Assembly (NCBI GenBank): GCA_002256345.1
Contig: NKIY01000005.1
Location: forward strand, 500,485 to 564,484
Length of the DNA stretch: 64,000 bases
Source: Bradyrhizobiaceae bacterium PARB1
GTDB lineage: Bacteria > Pseudomonadota > Alphaproteobacteria > Rhizobiales > Xanthobacteraceae
Direction: 5' to 3'
Position numbers and translations under genes: made by a program. How positions within the stretch are numbered: the stretch's first letter is position 1; each line of letters begins with the position of its first letter. Positions 16,319 to 25,371 of the stretch are shown one piece after another. Below the pieces are notes generated by a model that saw only the letters and a list, made by a program, of their open reading frames with translations, did no database searches and was not told the origin of the DNA.

Positions 16319-16333
16319 ACTTGTCTGACAAGT
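16319..16333. promoter_or_regulatory. Candidate operator upstream of the sugar-type ABC genes
   Basis: Perfect inverted repeat ACTTGT-CTG-ACAAGT in the gap between the IclR gene and the solute-binding protein gene. It is followed by a stem-loop (TCCCCG-N5-CGGGGA, 16388-16404) before the ribosome site. The palindrome resembles FadR/FCD-type GntR operators as much as an IclR site; no GntR gene is in the neighbourhood. Function is inferred from symmetry and position only. Confidence 0.4.
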
Positions 16334-16453
16334 GGCATGTCCAGCTTGCCACCCCGCCTCAGCATGTTACGCTTCCCTTCAGGCGCATCCCCGGTGAACG
16401 GGGAGCGACCATAAAATCACCGCCGGTCAAGGCGGCTTGAGGGAGGACTACCC

Positions 16454-17791
16454 ATGGCCAGCCAAGGCCCGTCTCGTCGTGCCCTGCTCAAGGGTGCGCT
16501 CGCCACCAGTGCGCTGCCTGCACTCGGATCGCTCGGCATCTCAACACCCGCTTTCGCCGATGTGAACTGGAAGAAATATGCGGGCACCACCATCGAAGCC
16601 AATCTGATCAAGGGACCGCGTGGCGAGCTGCTGCAAAAATATGCGCCCGAATTCACGGCGCTAACCGGCATCAAGGTCGAATCCGAGCTCATCCCGGAAC
16701 AGCAGCAGCGCCAGAAAGCCGTGATCGAACTCACCTCCGGCAAGCCCTCCTTCGATGTGGTGCATCTCAGCTATCACGTGCAGAAGCGACAATTCGAGAA
16801 AGCTGGCTGGCTCGCCGACATTTCCGGCTTCATGAAGGACCCAACCCTCACCGCGCCTGACCTGAAGGTCGAGGACTTTTCCGCCGGCGGCCGGCAATTC
16901 GCCGAGAACGACAAGGGCGTGATGCATTCGCTGCCGTGGTCGGTGGATTACTTCATCCTTTATTACAACAAGGAGATGTTCGCGAAGAAGAACATCGCTG
17001 TGCCCAAGACCATGGACGAGATGGTCGCCGCTGCCGAGAAGCTCAACGATTCGTCGGCCGGCATCTATGGCTTCACAGGGCGCGGGCTGCGCAACGCCAA
17101 CATGACGCTGTGGAGCAACTTCTTTCTGAACTACGGGGGCGAATTTCTCGACGCCAAGGGCAACATCCTGACCGATGGTCCCGAGTCCATCGAGGCGACA
17201 AAGGTCTATCAGCGCCTGATGATGAAGAGCGCGCCGCCCGGCGCCGCCGGCTTCAACTGGATGGAGTCGATGGCTTCTCTGACGCAGGGACGTGCGGCCA
17301 TGTGGATCGATGGTGTCGGCTGGGCGCCGCCCATTGAAGACCCCAATGCCTCGCGCGTGGTCGGCAAGATCGGCTACACGCTGGTGCCGGCCGGTCCAAA
17401 GGGCCAGTATTCCTCCACTTACGGCGACGGCATCGGCATCGCCAAGACCTCGACCAAAAAGGAAGCGGCCTATCTTTACTGCCAGTGGGCCGTGTCCAAA
17501 CAGATGGGCGCGCGCCTGTTGCAAACCGGCGGCGGCGTGCCATTCCGCAACTCGATCCTCAATGACGAGGAAGTCCGCAAGGGCGTGAAGAACCAGGAAT
17601 GGCTGCAGTCCGTGATCGACAGCGCCAAGATCAGCAAACTCGGCCTGCCCGTGATCATTCCCGTGGCCGAATTCCGCGATCTCGTCGGCGCCGGCATCAC
17701 CGCCACGCTCGCGGGCGCCGATCCCGCCACCGAACTCAAGAAGGCGCATGAGCAGTTCCGTCCCATCCTGGAGCGTAGCGAAAAGACGTGA
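16454..17791 (+). CDS. Sugar-type ABC transporter solute-binding protein
   Basis: Extracellular solute-binding protein family 1 (MalE/UgpB type), 445 residues. The N-terminus has a twin-arginine signal (SRRALLKGALATSALPAL) ending near TPAFA. Ligands of the family include sugars, polyols, glycerol phosphates and some aromatic or opine-like compounds. GGGAGG precedes the ATG. The stop codon overlaps the GTG of the next gene (GTGA). Together with the two permeases it makes an importer, but the ATPase gene is not present. Confidence 0.88.
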   Translation: MASQGPSRRALLKGALATSALPALGSLGISTPAFADVNWKKYAGTTIEANLIKGPRGELLQKYAPEFTALTGIKVESELIPEQQQRQKAVIELTSGKPSFDVVHLSYHVQKRQFEKAGWLADISGFMKDPTLTAPDLKVEDFSAGGRQFAENDKGVMHSLPWSVDYFILYYNKEMFAKKNIAVPKTMDEMVAAAEKLNDSSAGIYGFTGRGLRNANMTLWSNFFLNYGGEFLDAKGNILTDGPESIEATKVYQRLMMKSAPPGAAGFNWMESMASLTQGRAAMWIDGVGWAPPIEDPNASRVVGKIGYTLVPAGPKGQYSSTYGDGIGIAKTSTKKEAAYLYCQWAVSKQMGARLLQTGGGVPFRNSILNDEEVRKGVKNQEWLQSVIDSAKISKLGLPVIIPVAEFRDLVGAGITATLAGADPATELKKAHEQFRPILERSEKT

Positions 17792-18726
17792 GTTCACTGG
17801 CTGCAGAACAACGAAGTGCGGCCGAACCAACGGCCGTGAAAAAGGATGAGTGGCGGCCAATCTCCTATTGGCCGTTCGTCCTGCCTGCGATGATCGTCGT
17901 GATGGCGGTCATCGTGTTCCCGTGGGCCTATACAATCTGGATGAGCCTGCATGAATGGAAGGTCGGCCAGGCGCCGACCTTCGTCGGTTTCGCCAACTAC
18001 ATGCGCCTGCCTGGCGATGCCCGCTTCGTGGAATCGGTGTGGCACACGCTGGTCTATACGGTGCTATCCGTCGTGCTCCCGCTGATCCTGGGCACGCTCG
18101 CGGCCGTGGTCTTCAACAACCGCTTCCCTCTGCGCGGCTTCATTCGCGGCCTGTTCATCCTGCCGATGATGGCGACGCCTGTCGCCATCGCCCTGGTGTG
18201 GACCATGATGTTCCATCCGCAGCTCGGCATCCTCAATTATCTGCTGTCGCTGATCGGCCTGCCGCCCTCACTGTGGGTGTTTCACCCCGCCACCGTCATC
18301 CCCTCGCTGGTGCTGGTGGAGACATGGCAATGGACGCCGCTGGTGATGCTGATCGTGCTCGGCGGCCTCAGCGCCCTGCCCAGCGAGCCTTATGAGAGCG
18401 CGCAGATCGATGGCGCGACGCCGTGGCAGACCTTCCGCCACATCTCGCTGCCGATGATCATGCCGTTTCTGTTCATCGCCGCGATGATCCGCATGATCGA
18501 TGCCGTGAAAAGTTTCGACATCATCTTCGCCATCACCCAGGGCGGCCCCGGCAGCGCATCGGAAACAATCAACCTCTATCTCTACAGCGTCGCCTTCGTC
18601 TATTACGACGTCGGCTATGCCTCGGCGATCGTGGTGGTGTTCTTCGCGCTCATCGTGGCGCTTGCCGGCGCGCTCCTGCATCTGCGCCAGCGCACCCACT
18701 GGAACGAGAGCGGAGGCAGCGCATGA
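17788..18726 (+). CDS. ABC transporter permease, MalF/UgpA type
   Basis: Inner-membrane permease of 312 residues with six hydrophobic segments. The EAA loop is visible as EPYESAQIDGATPWQTFRHISLP. The GTG start overlaps the stop of the binding-protein gene, implying coupled translation. The N-terminus carries about 30 hydrophilic residues before the first membrane segment, as in other members. It should pair with the next gene product. Confidence 0.9.
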   Translation: MSSLAAEQRSAAEPTAVKKDEWRPISYWPFVLPAMIVVMAVIVFPWAYTIWMSLHEWKVGQAPTFVGFANYMRLPGDARFVESVWHTLVYTVLSVVLPLILGTLAAVVFNNRFPLRGFIRGLFILPMMATPVAIALVWTMMFHPQLGILNYLLSLIGLPPSLWVFHPATVIPSLVLVETWQWTPLVMLIVLGGLSALPSEPYESAQIDGATPWQTFRHISLPMIMPFLFIAAMIRMIDAVKSFDIIFAITQGGPGSASETINLYLYSVAFVYYDVGYASAIVVVFFALIVALAGALLHLRQRTHWNESGGSA

Positions 18727-19538
18727 TGCGGGCCTTGCTCGGGCGGATCGGTCTCGCTTTCGCCATTCTCGTGATCGTCTCGCCGGCGATCCTGTTCTTC
18801 CTCTGGATGCTGTCGCTGTCGCTCAAATTCGAGATCGACAACGCCTCCTATCCGCCGGTCTTCATCCCCGAGCGGATCAATTGGGGCAACTATGCCGCCG
18901 TCATCGAATCCAAGCGGTTCATGACCTACTTCTTCAACACGCTGATCGTCACCGGCGCGGCGACGCTGTTCGCCCTCGTCGTGGGCGTTCCCGCGGGCTA
19001 CGGCCTCGCCCGCATGCGCGCACGCAAGGCGGCGGTGCTGATCCTGATTGCGCGCATCACGCCCGGCCTGTCCTATCTGATCCCGCTGTTCCTGCTGTTT
19101 CAGTGGCTCGGCCTGCTCGGCACGCTGTGGCCGCAGATCATCATCCATCTCGTCGTTACCGTGCCCATCGTGATCTGGATCATGATCGGTTATTTCGAGA
19201 CGACACCGATGGAGCTGGAGGAATCCGCTGTGATCGACGGCGCCAATCGCTGGCAGGTGTTTCGCCACGTCGCGCTGCCGATCGCCAAGCCCGGCATCGC
19301 CGTCGCGTTCATCCTCGCGGTGATCTTCTCCTGGAATAATTTCGTGTTCGGCATCGTGCTGGCCGGCCGCGAGACGCGAACGCTGCCCGTAGCGGTTTAC
19401 AACATGATCTCGTTCGACCAGCTGAGCTGGGGGCCGCTCGCGGCCGCCGCGCTGATCGTGACGGCACCGGTGCTGCTGCTCACGGTGTTCGCACAACGGC
19501 AGATCGTGGCGGGCCTGACGGCCGGCGCCGTGAAGTGA
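18723..19538 (+). CDS. ABC transporter permease, MalG/UgpE type
   Basis: Second inner-membrane permease, 271 residues with six hydrophobic segments and the EAA loop MELEESAVIDGANRWQVFRHVALP. The ATG at 18723 overlaps the TGA of the preceding gene (ATGA). It ends the transporter operon; the next gene is on the opposite strand and no nucleotide-binding subunit follows. A shared MsmK/UgpC-like ATPase encoded elsewhere would be needed for function. Confidence 0.9.
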   Translation: MMRALLGRIGLAFAILVIVSPAILFFLWMLSLSLKFEIDNASYPPVFIPERINWGNYAAVIESKRFMTYFFNTLIVTGAATLFALVVGVPAGYGLARMRARKAAVLILIARITPGLSYLIPLFLLFQWLGLLGTLWPQIIIHLVVTVPIVIWIMIGYFETTPMELEESAVIDGANRWQVFRHVALPIAKPGIAVAFILAVIFSWNNFVFGIVLAGRETRTLPVAVYNMISFDQLSWGPLAAAALIVTAPVLLLTVFAQRQIVAGLTAGAVK

Positions 19539-19575
19539 CGGCGCCATGGGCGTCACGCTGCTCCAGCGACACGCC

Positions 19576-19935
19576 TTACCGCCGCCGGAAGATCATGCCG
19601 CCATGATGCAGTGTGTTCTGGCCGACAAATGTGCCATCGGCCGTGAAGCCGGTGTCGTCCCAGTAGTCGATATGATTGCCCTTGATTTCGTAGCGCCCCT
19701 GATAAGCGCTCTCCTTGCTGCCGCGCGCCTCGTCATAGCGGCCGTTCGGGAGAAGTTGGTGGCGGATGTGACCGTCATCGGTCACCCACATGCCGATATA
19801 GGGGGTCTCGCTCATGTCTTTCCTCATGATGTGTTGTCGCGCGCCATCCTGCGCCACGCCCGGCGCCGGCGTTGCGATGATGAAAGTGAGTAAAGCAGCG
19901 GAGACGATCATCACCGTGCGAGCATTCGCATTCAT
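19576..19935 (-). CDS. Small exported Atu4866-like protein
   Basis: Secreted or periplasmic protein of 119 residues resembling the Agrobacterium Atu4866 domain family, whose function is unknown. A signal peptide (VMIVSAALLTFIIATPAPGVAQ) precedes a compact domain of about 80 residues rich in Gly, Tyr and Trp (ETPYIGMWVTDDGHIRHQLL, then YEIKGNHIDYWDDTGF), probably a small beta-barrel. I use the ATG at 19935, which has GGAGG 5 bases upstream. It is the last gene of a three-gene minus-strand group with the SnoaL-like protein and aldo/keto reductase. Confidence 0.75.
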   Translation of the reverse strand: MNANARTVMIVSAALLTFIIATPAPGVAQDGARQHIMRKDMSETPYIGMWVTDDGHIRHQLLPNGRYDEARGSKESAYQGRYEIKGNHIDYWDDTGFTADGTFVGQNTLHHGGMIFRRR

Positions 19936-19957
19936 GTCATCCTCCGTTCTGGCCAAG

Positions 19958-20488
19958 TCAGGGCTGGCTGGATGACGGCGCAGGTACGCGCCGCAGCACG
20001 TCGTCGAAGCGCGCCAGATCGAGAAAGGCGTTCACCTCGACTGCCTTCCCGTCCTGCATGCGCATGATCCAGACATAGCGGTTGGTATAAGCGAGCCCGT
20101 CACGCGCACGTGCTGCGCCCTCCCAGTTGACGATCACATGCTCGCCGTCCGCCCAGATGCGGGTACTGACCGGCTTGATGGGATCGGACAATCGCGCCGC
20201 GAGCGGCCGCACCGCGCGCTCGATCAGCGCATCACGTCCCCGATGGGTGCCGGCATTCGGTCCCGAACCTTCCACCGTCCAGACCACATCGGGGGCAAGC
20301 AGATCGTTGAAAAATGTCGTTCCACCCGCCGCCCAGCGATCGAATGCCTCGGTGACGACCCGCTTGTTGCCAGTTGCGATATCGGCATTCTCCGATGCCG
20401 TCGCGGCATGCGGCAACAGTGCGCAGAACGTCAGCATCGTCCATCCGACAATGCCTGCCCGAACGTAACTCGATAGCGACGACATCAT
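19958..20488 (-). CDS. Exported SnoaL/NTF2-fold protein
   Basis: Protein of 176 residues with a signal peptide (YVRAGIVGWTMLTFCALLPHAATA) and a SnoaL-like cone-shaped domain (about 45-170; FNDLLAPDVVWTVEGSGPNAGTH). Members can be enzymes or small-molecule binders; no catalytic residues can be assigned. I use the ATG at 20488, which has AAGGAG upstream; a start at 20518 would overlap the preceding aldo/keto reductase gene. It is cotranscribed with its neighbours. Confidence 0.75.
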   Translation of the reverse strand: MMSSLSSYVRAGIVGWTMLTFCALLPHAATASENADIATGNKRVVTEAFDRWAAGGTTFFNDLLAPDVVWTVEGSGPNAGTHRGRDALIERAVRPLAARLSDPIKPVSTRIWADGEHVIVNWEGAARARDGLAYTNRYVWIMRMQDGKAVEVNAFLDLARFDDVLRRVPAPSSSQP

Positions 20489-20514
20489 GACATTCTCCTT
20501 CATTTGCATCGCGA

Positions 20515-21573
20515 TCATCTCGCCACGACAGAGGCACCGCCGAAGATGAGTTGCTGAACCATCGGCCGGCCGACGAACCGCGCCGGAAACATCGGCTCCG
20601 GAGCATTCACGCTACTGAGCCGCTCAAGCTGCTCGCGCGACAACGACAGATGCAAAGCCCCGAGATTGTCCTCGGCCTGCGCCAAAGTGCGCGCCCCCAG
20701 AATCGGCGACACGACGGCAGGATTGGCCAATGTCCACGCCATCGCCACCTGCGACGGCGTAGCGCCGATATCATCGGCAACCGCACGCACGACTTCGGCA
20801 ATCCTGATAGCACGCTCGTTCAAATGACCGGATGAGGCGATGACGCCCTTGCGCGTCGGCGATACGTTCGCCTCGCCCGATGAGTCCACATCCGCCAGCG
20901 TATATTTGCCGGTCAGCACGCCGCCGCCCAGCGGCGACCAGGGCAGCACGCCGAGCCCGAGCGCCGCTGCCATCGGCAACAATTCATGCTCGACCGTGCG
21001 TTCGACAAGACTGTATTCGATCTGCAGAGCGACCAGCGGCGACCATCCCCGCAATTCGGCAATCGCCTGCATCTGCGAAACCCGCCAGGCCGGCGTGTTG
21101 CAGATGCCGAGATACTGCACCTTGCCGCTGCGTACGAGATCGTCGAGCCCGCGCATCACCTCATCCGGCTGCGTGGTCATGTCCCACGCATGGAGATAGA
21201 GCAGATCGATGCGATCCGTATCGAGCTGCCGCAGGCTCTGCTCCACCGAGCGCACCATGTTCAGCCGATGATTGCCGCCCGAATTCGGATTGCCGGGATC
21301 GCGCGCCATGGTGAATTTGGTCGCCAGCACGATCCGCTCGCGCTTCTCCTTGATGAATTTTCCGACCAGCCGCTCCGATGCGCCATTGGTGTAGTTCACC
21401 GACGTATCAATGAAGTTGCCACCCCGATCGACATACAGATCGAAGATCCGCCGCGCCTCGCTTTCGCCGGCGCCCCAACCCCAGTCCTCGCCGAAGGTCA
21501 TCGTACCCAGCGAGATCGGGGACACCCGCAATCCGGATCGTCCAAGCAGGCGGTAAGTATCGAGGGATGTCAT
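20515..21573 (-). CDS. Aldo/keto reductase
   Basis: NAD(P)H-dependent reductase of 352 residues in the YajO/Tas-like branch of the aldo/keto reductases. Catalytic residues are visible as Asp and Tyr in FIDTSVNYTNGASE, Lys in LATKFTM and His in YLHAWD. No export signal, so cytoplasmic. It diverges from a LysR-type regulator at 21673 across 99 bases, the classical layout of a LysR target, and is followed by two genes for small exported proteins. The substrate is unknown. Confidence 0.92.
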   Translation of the reverse strand: MTSLDTYRLLGRSGLRVSPISLGTMTFGEDWGWGAGESEARRIFDLYVDRGGNFIDTSVNYTNGASERLVGKFIKEKRERIVLATKFTMARDPGNPNSGGNHRLNMVRSVEQSLRQLDTDRIDLLYLHAWDMTTQPDEVMRGLDDLVRSGKVQYLGICNTPAWRVSQMQAIAELRGWSPLVALQIEYSLVERTVEHELLPMAAALGLGVLPWSPLGGGVLTGKYTLADVDSSGEANVSPTRKGVIASSGHLNERAIRIAEVVRAVADDIGATPSQVAMAWTLANPAVVSPILGARTLAQAEDNLGALHLSLSREQLERLSSVNAPEPMFPARFVGRPMVQQLIFGGASVVAR

Positions 21574-21672
21574 GGTTCGCGGCTCCGGTTGCTGTTGCCG
21601 CGAAACCTAGGGCTGCTCCAGGAGTCGAACAATTTGCCGATTTCTGACCAAACTGGTAAGTCTTGCTAACCA

Positions 21673-22569
21673 ATGCTGCTCGACCTGAACCAGATTTCCG
21701 TCTTTCTCGCGGTCGCCGAGGCGAAGAGCTTTCGCGTCGCTGCCGAGCGGCTTGGCGTCACCCGGCCCGCCGTCAGCCAGGCTATCCGCAAGATGGAGGA
21801 CCGGATGGGCGTCGCCTTGCTGCAGCGAACGACCCGCAGCGTCAGCCTGACGGAAGCCGGCCTGCGCCTGCATGAGCGCGTCGCGCCTGCCATTGCCGAA
21901 GTCACGGATGCGCTGGAGACGGCTCGCGATCTTCCGACCCAGCCAACGGGCCAATTGCGATTGGCTGTGTCCTCCATCGCGGAGCGCTTTATCTCCGGTC
22001 CGTTGCTGGCGAGTTTCACGCTCGCTCATCCCGGCATCCAGCTCGACGTCACCGTCACCGACTCGGAGTTCGACATCGTCGCCGAAGGTTTTGACGCCGG
22101 CGTCAGGCTCGGCGAAGTGATCGAGCAGGACATGATCGCCGTGCCCGTCTCGACGGAACAGCGTCAGGTGGTGGTCGCAGCACCCTCTTATCTCGAGCGC
22201 TTCGGTGCGCCCAAGCATCCATCGGAGCTCACCCAGCATTGCTGCATCGGCTGGCGTCCCGCGCCGGACGTCGCGCCCTACCGCTGGGAGTTCGAGGAAA
22301 ACGGCCGTGAGTTCGACGTCGCGGTCAATCCGCGGATCACCACGAACGATATGTGGGTCATGGTTCGTACCGCCTGCGCCGGCGGCGGCCTCACTTTCGG
22401 CATGGAGGAGTTGTTCAGGCCATATCTCGCACGCGGCGAACTGGTGACGCTTCTCGACGCCTGGCTGCCGCCGTTTCCCGGTTTCTTCCTGTATTTCCCC
22501 GATCGCCGCAACCTGCCACCGAAGCTGCGCGCCTTGATCGATCATGTGCGCTATCGGGCCGGCGCCTGA
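21673..22569 (+). CDS. LysR-family transcriptional regulator
   Basis: Regulator of 298 residues with an N-terminal winged helix-turn-helix (about 1-60; FLAVAEAKSFRVAAERLGVTRPAVSQAIRKME) and a PBP2-type LysR effector domain (about 90-295). It is divergent from the aldo/keto reductase operon and probably controls it from the 99-base intergenic region. The inducer is unknown. Confidence 0.92.
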   Translation: MLLDLNQISVFLAVAEAKSFRVAAERLGVTRPAVSQAIRKMEDRMGVALLQRTTRSVSLTEAGLRLHERVAPAIAEVTDALETARDLPTQPTGQLRLAVSSIAERFISGPLLASFTLAHPGIQLDVTVTDSEFDIVAEGFDAGVRLGEVIEQDMIAVPVSTEQRQVVVAAPSYLERFGAPKHPSELTQHCCIGWRPAPDVAPYRWEFEENGREFDVAVNPRITTNDMWVMVRTACAGGGLTFGMEELFRPYLARGELVTLLDAWLPPFPGFFLYFPDRRNLPPKLRALIDHVRYRAGA

Positions 22570-22580
22570 GCTGCCGATCC

Positions 22581-22669
22581 GTAGCCCGGATGAAGCGAAG
22601 CGTAATCCGGGATTCAGAGCATTGGCATATCGCCGGCCCCTGGATTGCGCTTTGCTCCATCCGGGCTAC
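22581..22669. repeat. Palindromic dispersed repeat (GTAGCCCGGATG family)
   Basis: An 89-base element bounded by a perfect 12-base terminal inverted repeat (GTAGCCCGGATG at 22581-22592 and its complement at 22658-22669). Internal parts are also partly symmetric. Such non-coding palindromic units are frequent in Bradyrhizobium-group genomes and may be mobilised like MITEs. The right end contains the stop codon of nasA (CTA on the plus strand at 22666-22668). Confidence 0.75.
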
Positions 22670-25371
22670 GACATCGCGACCTTGCGCTGCTCAGCCGGCT
22701 CCGCCTCGCTCGCCGCGATGAGTCGCTTCAGCTCGGGAATGCATGAGCCGCAATTCGTTCCAGCCTTGAGCCTGGCGCCGATCTCGCCGGCCGTCGCACA
22801 CCCCGCCGCGATCGCATCATTGATCGTGTTGCGACCAACGCCGAAACAGGCGCATACGATTGGGCCCGCACTCGCAGCGCCATCGGCTGACTTGCCGGAC
22901 AGCAGCATGCGACGCTGATCGTCGTTCAATGCCTCTGCCGCAAACAACTCTTTCACCGAATCCCACGACAAGACTTCATCGGCGGGCCCGACGAACAGGC
23001 ACAGCTCGATCCGCTCATCCGCAAACGACACCGCTCGATAGACGCCGCGGCTGATATCCTCGAAACTCGCCACCTCATCACCAAGCAGCGGCGACAACCA
23101 GTCGCGCCAGACAGCCAGATCCATATTGTCGGCCAACAAGTAGCCAACACCACCAGTCACCGCGACACGCGCATAAACCACGCCGGGCGGCAGCACCAGC
23201 GGTTTTCGCGACAGCACAAAGCCGCGCTGGCTCACAGCCACCGCTGCGATCGATACCGGCGTCGCCTTGTTCTCCGGCTGACCTGAATACGGATCGACAT
23301 ACGGCGCAACCAGCGCGCCGACACGAGCGTAACCGGCCGTCTCGTCGTTCCAGTGGATCGGCGCAAACAGCATGCCGCGTTGCTGGCGTTCGCTGACAAC
23401 GACCTTCAGCGTGCACGCGCCGTAATCCGTCGTGAGCTGCGCATAGCCGTCATCGACGACGGCGAAACGCGCCGCATCATCCGGATGGATCTCCACATAG
23501 GGCTCGGGAATATGCTGGCCGAGCCGCGGGCTGAGGCCCGTGCGCGTCATCGTGTGCCACTGGTCACGCACGCGGCCGGTGTTCAGGCGCAGCGGCCGTT
23601 CGGGCGTCACATGGGTGCGCAGCTCCGGAGCTTCCGGCACGACGAAGCGGCTTCGCATGTCGTTCGTATAGAAGCGGCCATCGGCGAAGAAGCGCGCCTG
23701 CTGCGTGGTCGTCCCCTTGCGCAGCGGCCACTGCACCGGCGCCATGGTGTCGAATGCCTCGTCGGAGACATGCATGAGCCCGCCGATGTCGAAATCGCGG
23801 CTGCCGTCATTCTCGAAATCCGACAGCGCAGCATGTTCGCGGAAAATCTCCGCTGCGGACGTGTAAGCGAAGCCGGCGCCGAATCCGAGCCGCTTCGCCA
23901 CTTCGCTGAGCGCCCACCAGTCCGGCTTCGCCTCACCCGGTGCCCGCAGGAACGAACGCTGCCGCGATACGCGGCGTTCCGAATTCGTGACCGTGCCCGA
24001 CTTCTCGCCCCAGGCCAGCGCAGGCAGCAACACATGTGCACCGGCATTGGCCGTGTCGTTGGAGCGCACATTTTCCGATACCACGAACAAATCGAGCCTG
24101 CCGAGTGCTGCCCGCACCGCATCGGCATCGGGCAGCGACACCGCGGGATTGGTGCCCATCACCCACAGCGCCTTGATCTCGCCGCGGCCGATGGCCTCAA
24201 ACATCTGCACGGCCTTGAGGCCTTCATGTGTGGCGATGCCGGGCGCCTTCCAGAACCGCCGCACGCGATCGATCTCGGCCGGCGAGAAGCCCATATGCGC
24301 GGCAAGCTGATTGGCAAGACCGCCGACCTCGCGGCCGCCCATGGCATTGGGCTGGCCGGTGAGTGAGAATGGCGACGCGCCGGGTTTGCCGATGCGCCCG
24401 GTGGCAAGATGGCAGTTCAGGATCGCATTGACCTTGTCGGTGCCTTGCGCCGACTGGTTGACGCCCTGCGAATAGAGCGTGACGACGCGCGGCGTCTGCC
24501 GGAACATCTGGAAGAACGTGGCGACGTCCACTTCATTGAGGCCAGTCGCCTTGGCCGTCGCAGCGACGCTGCCGGCGATGGCCCGCGCCCGCGCCAAGGC
24601 CTCATCGAAGCCCGACGTATGCTGTTCAATGTAAGCGCGGTCGAGCGCGCCATTGTCCGCGAGATAGACGAGCAAACCGGAGAACAGCGCCGTATCGGTG
24701 CCGGGCCTCAGGCCGAGAAACAAGTCGTCGTCGCCCACCGTATCGGTGCGGCGCGGATCGATCACGACAAAGCGGGCGCCGCGCGTCTGCTTGTTGGCCA
24801 GCATGCGCTGATACAACACCGGGTGGCACCAGGCGGCATTCGAGCCAACGAAGACCAGCAGATCGGCCTGATCGAGGTCTTCGTAACAGCCCGGCACCGT
24901 GTCGGCCCCGAAAGCACGCTTGTGGCCGACCACTGAGGAGGCCATGCAGAGCCGCGAATTGGTGTCCACATTGGCGCTGCCGATAAAACCCTTCATCAGC
25001 TTGTTGGCGACGTAGTAGTCCTCGGTCAGCAATTGCCCGGACAGATAGAACGCGACCGCACCCGGTCCGTGCTCGGCGACGATGCGGTGAAAACCATCCG
25101 CGACATGATCGAGGGCAGCGTCCCACGGCGCCTGCGCCATCGCACCGGAGGCATCGCGCATCATCGGATGCAGCAGGCGCTCATCGAGGCTCAGCGTCTC
25201 GCCGAGCGCCGAGCCCTTCGAACATAGACGACCGAAATTAGCGGGATGGTCGGGATCGCCGGCGATAGCTGCGCCGCCCCGCCCGTCCGGCGTCGCGAGT
25301 ACGCCGCAACCGACACCGCAATAGGCGCAAGTCGTGCGGACGGTGGTGAGTCTCGTATCGACCGCGTTCAT
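22666..25371 (-). CDS. nasA: Assimilatory nitrate reductase, catalytic subunit
   Basis: Cytoplasmic molybdenum enzyme of 901 residues that reduces nitrate to nitrite. The N-terminus binds a [4Fe-4S] cluster (CAYCGVGCGV with a fourth Cys in RLCSKGS), followed by the bis-MGD molybdopterin oxidoreductase domains and the dinucleotide-binding domain (about 570-700). A C-terminal BFD-like [2Fe-2S] domain (about 840-890; CACFGVGRNTINDAI, CGSCIPELKRL) is typical of NasA. Its start overlaps the stop of the flavoprotein gene (ATGA), so the two are coupled. It ends the nrtABC-reductase-nasA operon. Nitrite reductase genes are not in the window. Confidence 0.93.
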   Translation of the reverse strand: MNAVDTRLTTVRTTCAYCGVGCGVLATPDGRGGAAIAGDPDHPANFGRLCSKGSALGETLSLDERLLHPMMRDASGAMAQAPWDAALDHVADGFHRIVAEHGPGAVAFYLSGQLLTEDYYVANKLMKGFIGSANVDTNSRLCMASSVVGHKRAFGADTVPGCYEDLDQADLLVFVGSNAAWCHPVLYQRMLANKQTRGARFVVIDPRRTDTVGDDDLFLGLRPGTDTALFSGLLVYLADNGALDRAYIEQHTSGFDEALARARAIAGSVAATAKATGLNEVDVATFFQMFRQTPRVVTLYSQGVNQSAQGTDKVNAILNCHLATGRIGKPGASPFSLTGQPNAMGGREVGGLANQLAAHMGFSPAEIDRVRRFWKAPGIATHEGLKAVQMFEAIGRGEIKALWVMGTNPAVSLPDADAVRAALGRLDLFVVSENVRSNDTANAGAHVLLPALAWGEKSGTVTNSERRVSRQRSFLRAPGEAKPDWWALSEVAKRLGFGAGFAYTSAAEIFREHAALSDFENDGSRDFDIGGLMHVSDEAFDTMAPVQWPLRKGTTTQQARFFADGRFYTNDMRSRFVVPEAPELRTHVTPERPLRLNTGRVRDQWHTMTRTGLSPRLGQHIPEPYVEIHPDDAARFAVVDDGYAQLTTDYGACTLKVVVSERQQRGMLFAPIHWNDETAGYARVGALVAPYVDPYSGQPENKATPVSIAAVAVSQRGFVLSRKPLVLPPGVVYARVAVTGGVGYLLADNMDLAVWRDWLSPLLGDEVASFEDISRGVYRAVSFADERIELCLFVGPADEVLSWDSVKELFAAEALNDDQRRMLLSGKSADGAASAGPIVCACFGVGRNTINDAIAAGCATAGEIGARLKAGTNCGSCIPELKRLIAASEAEPAEQRKVAMS

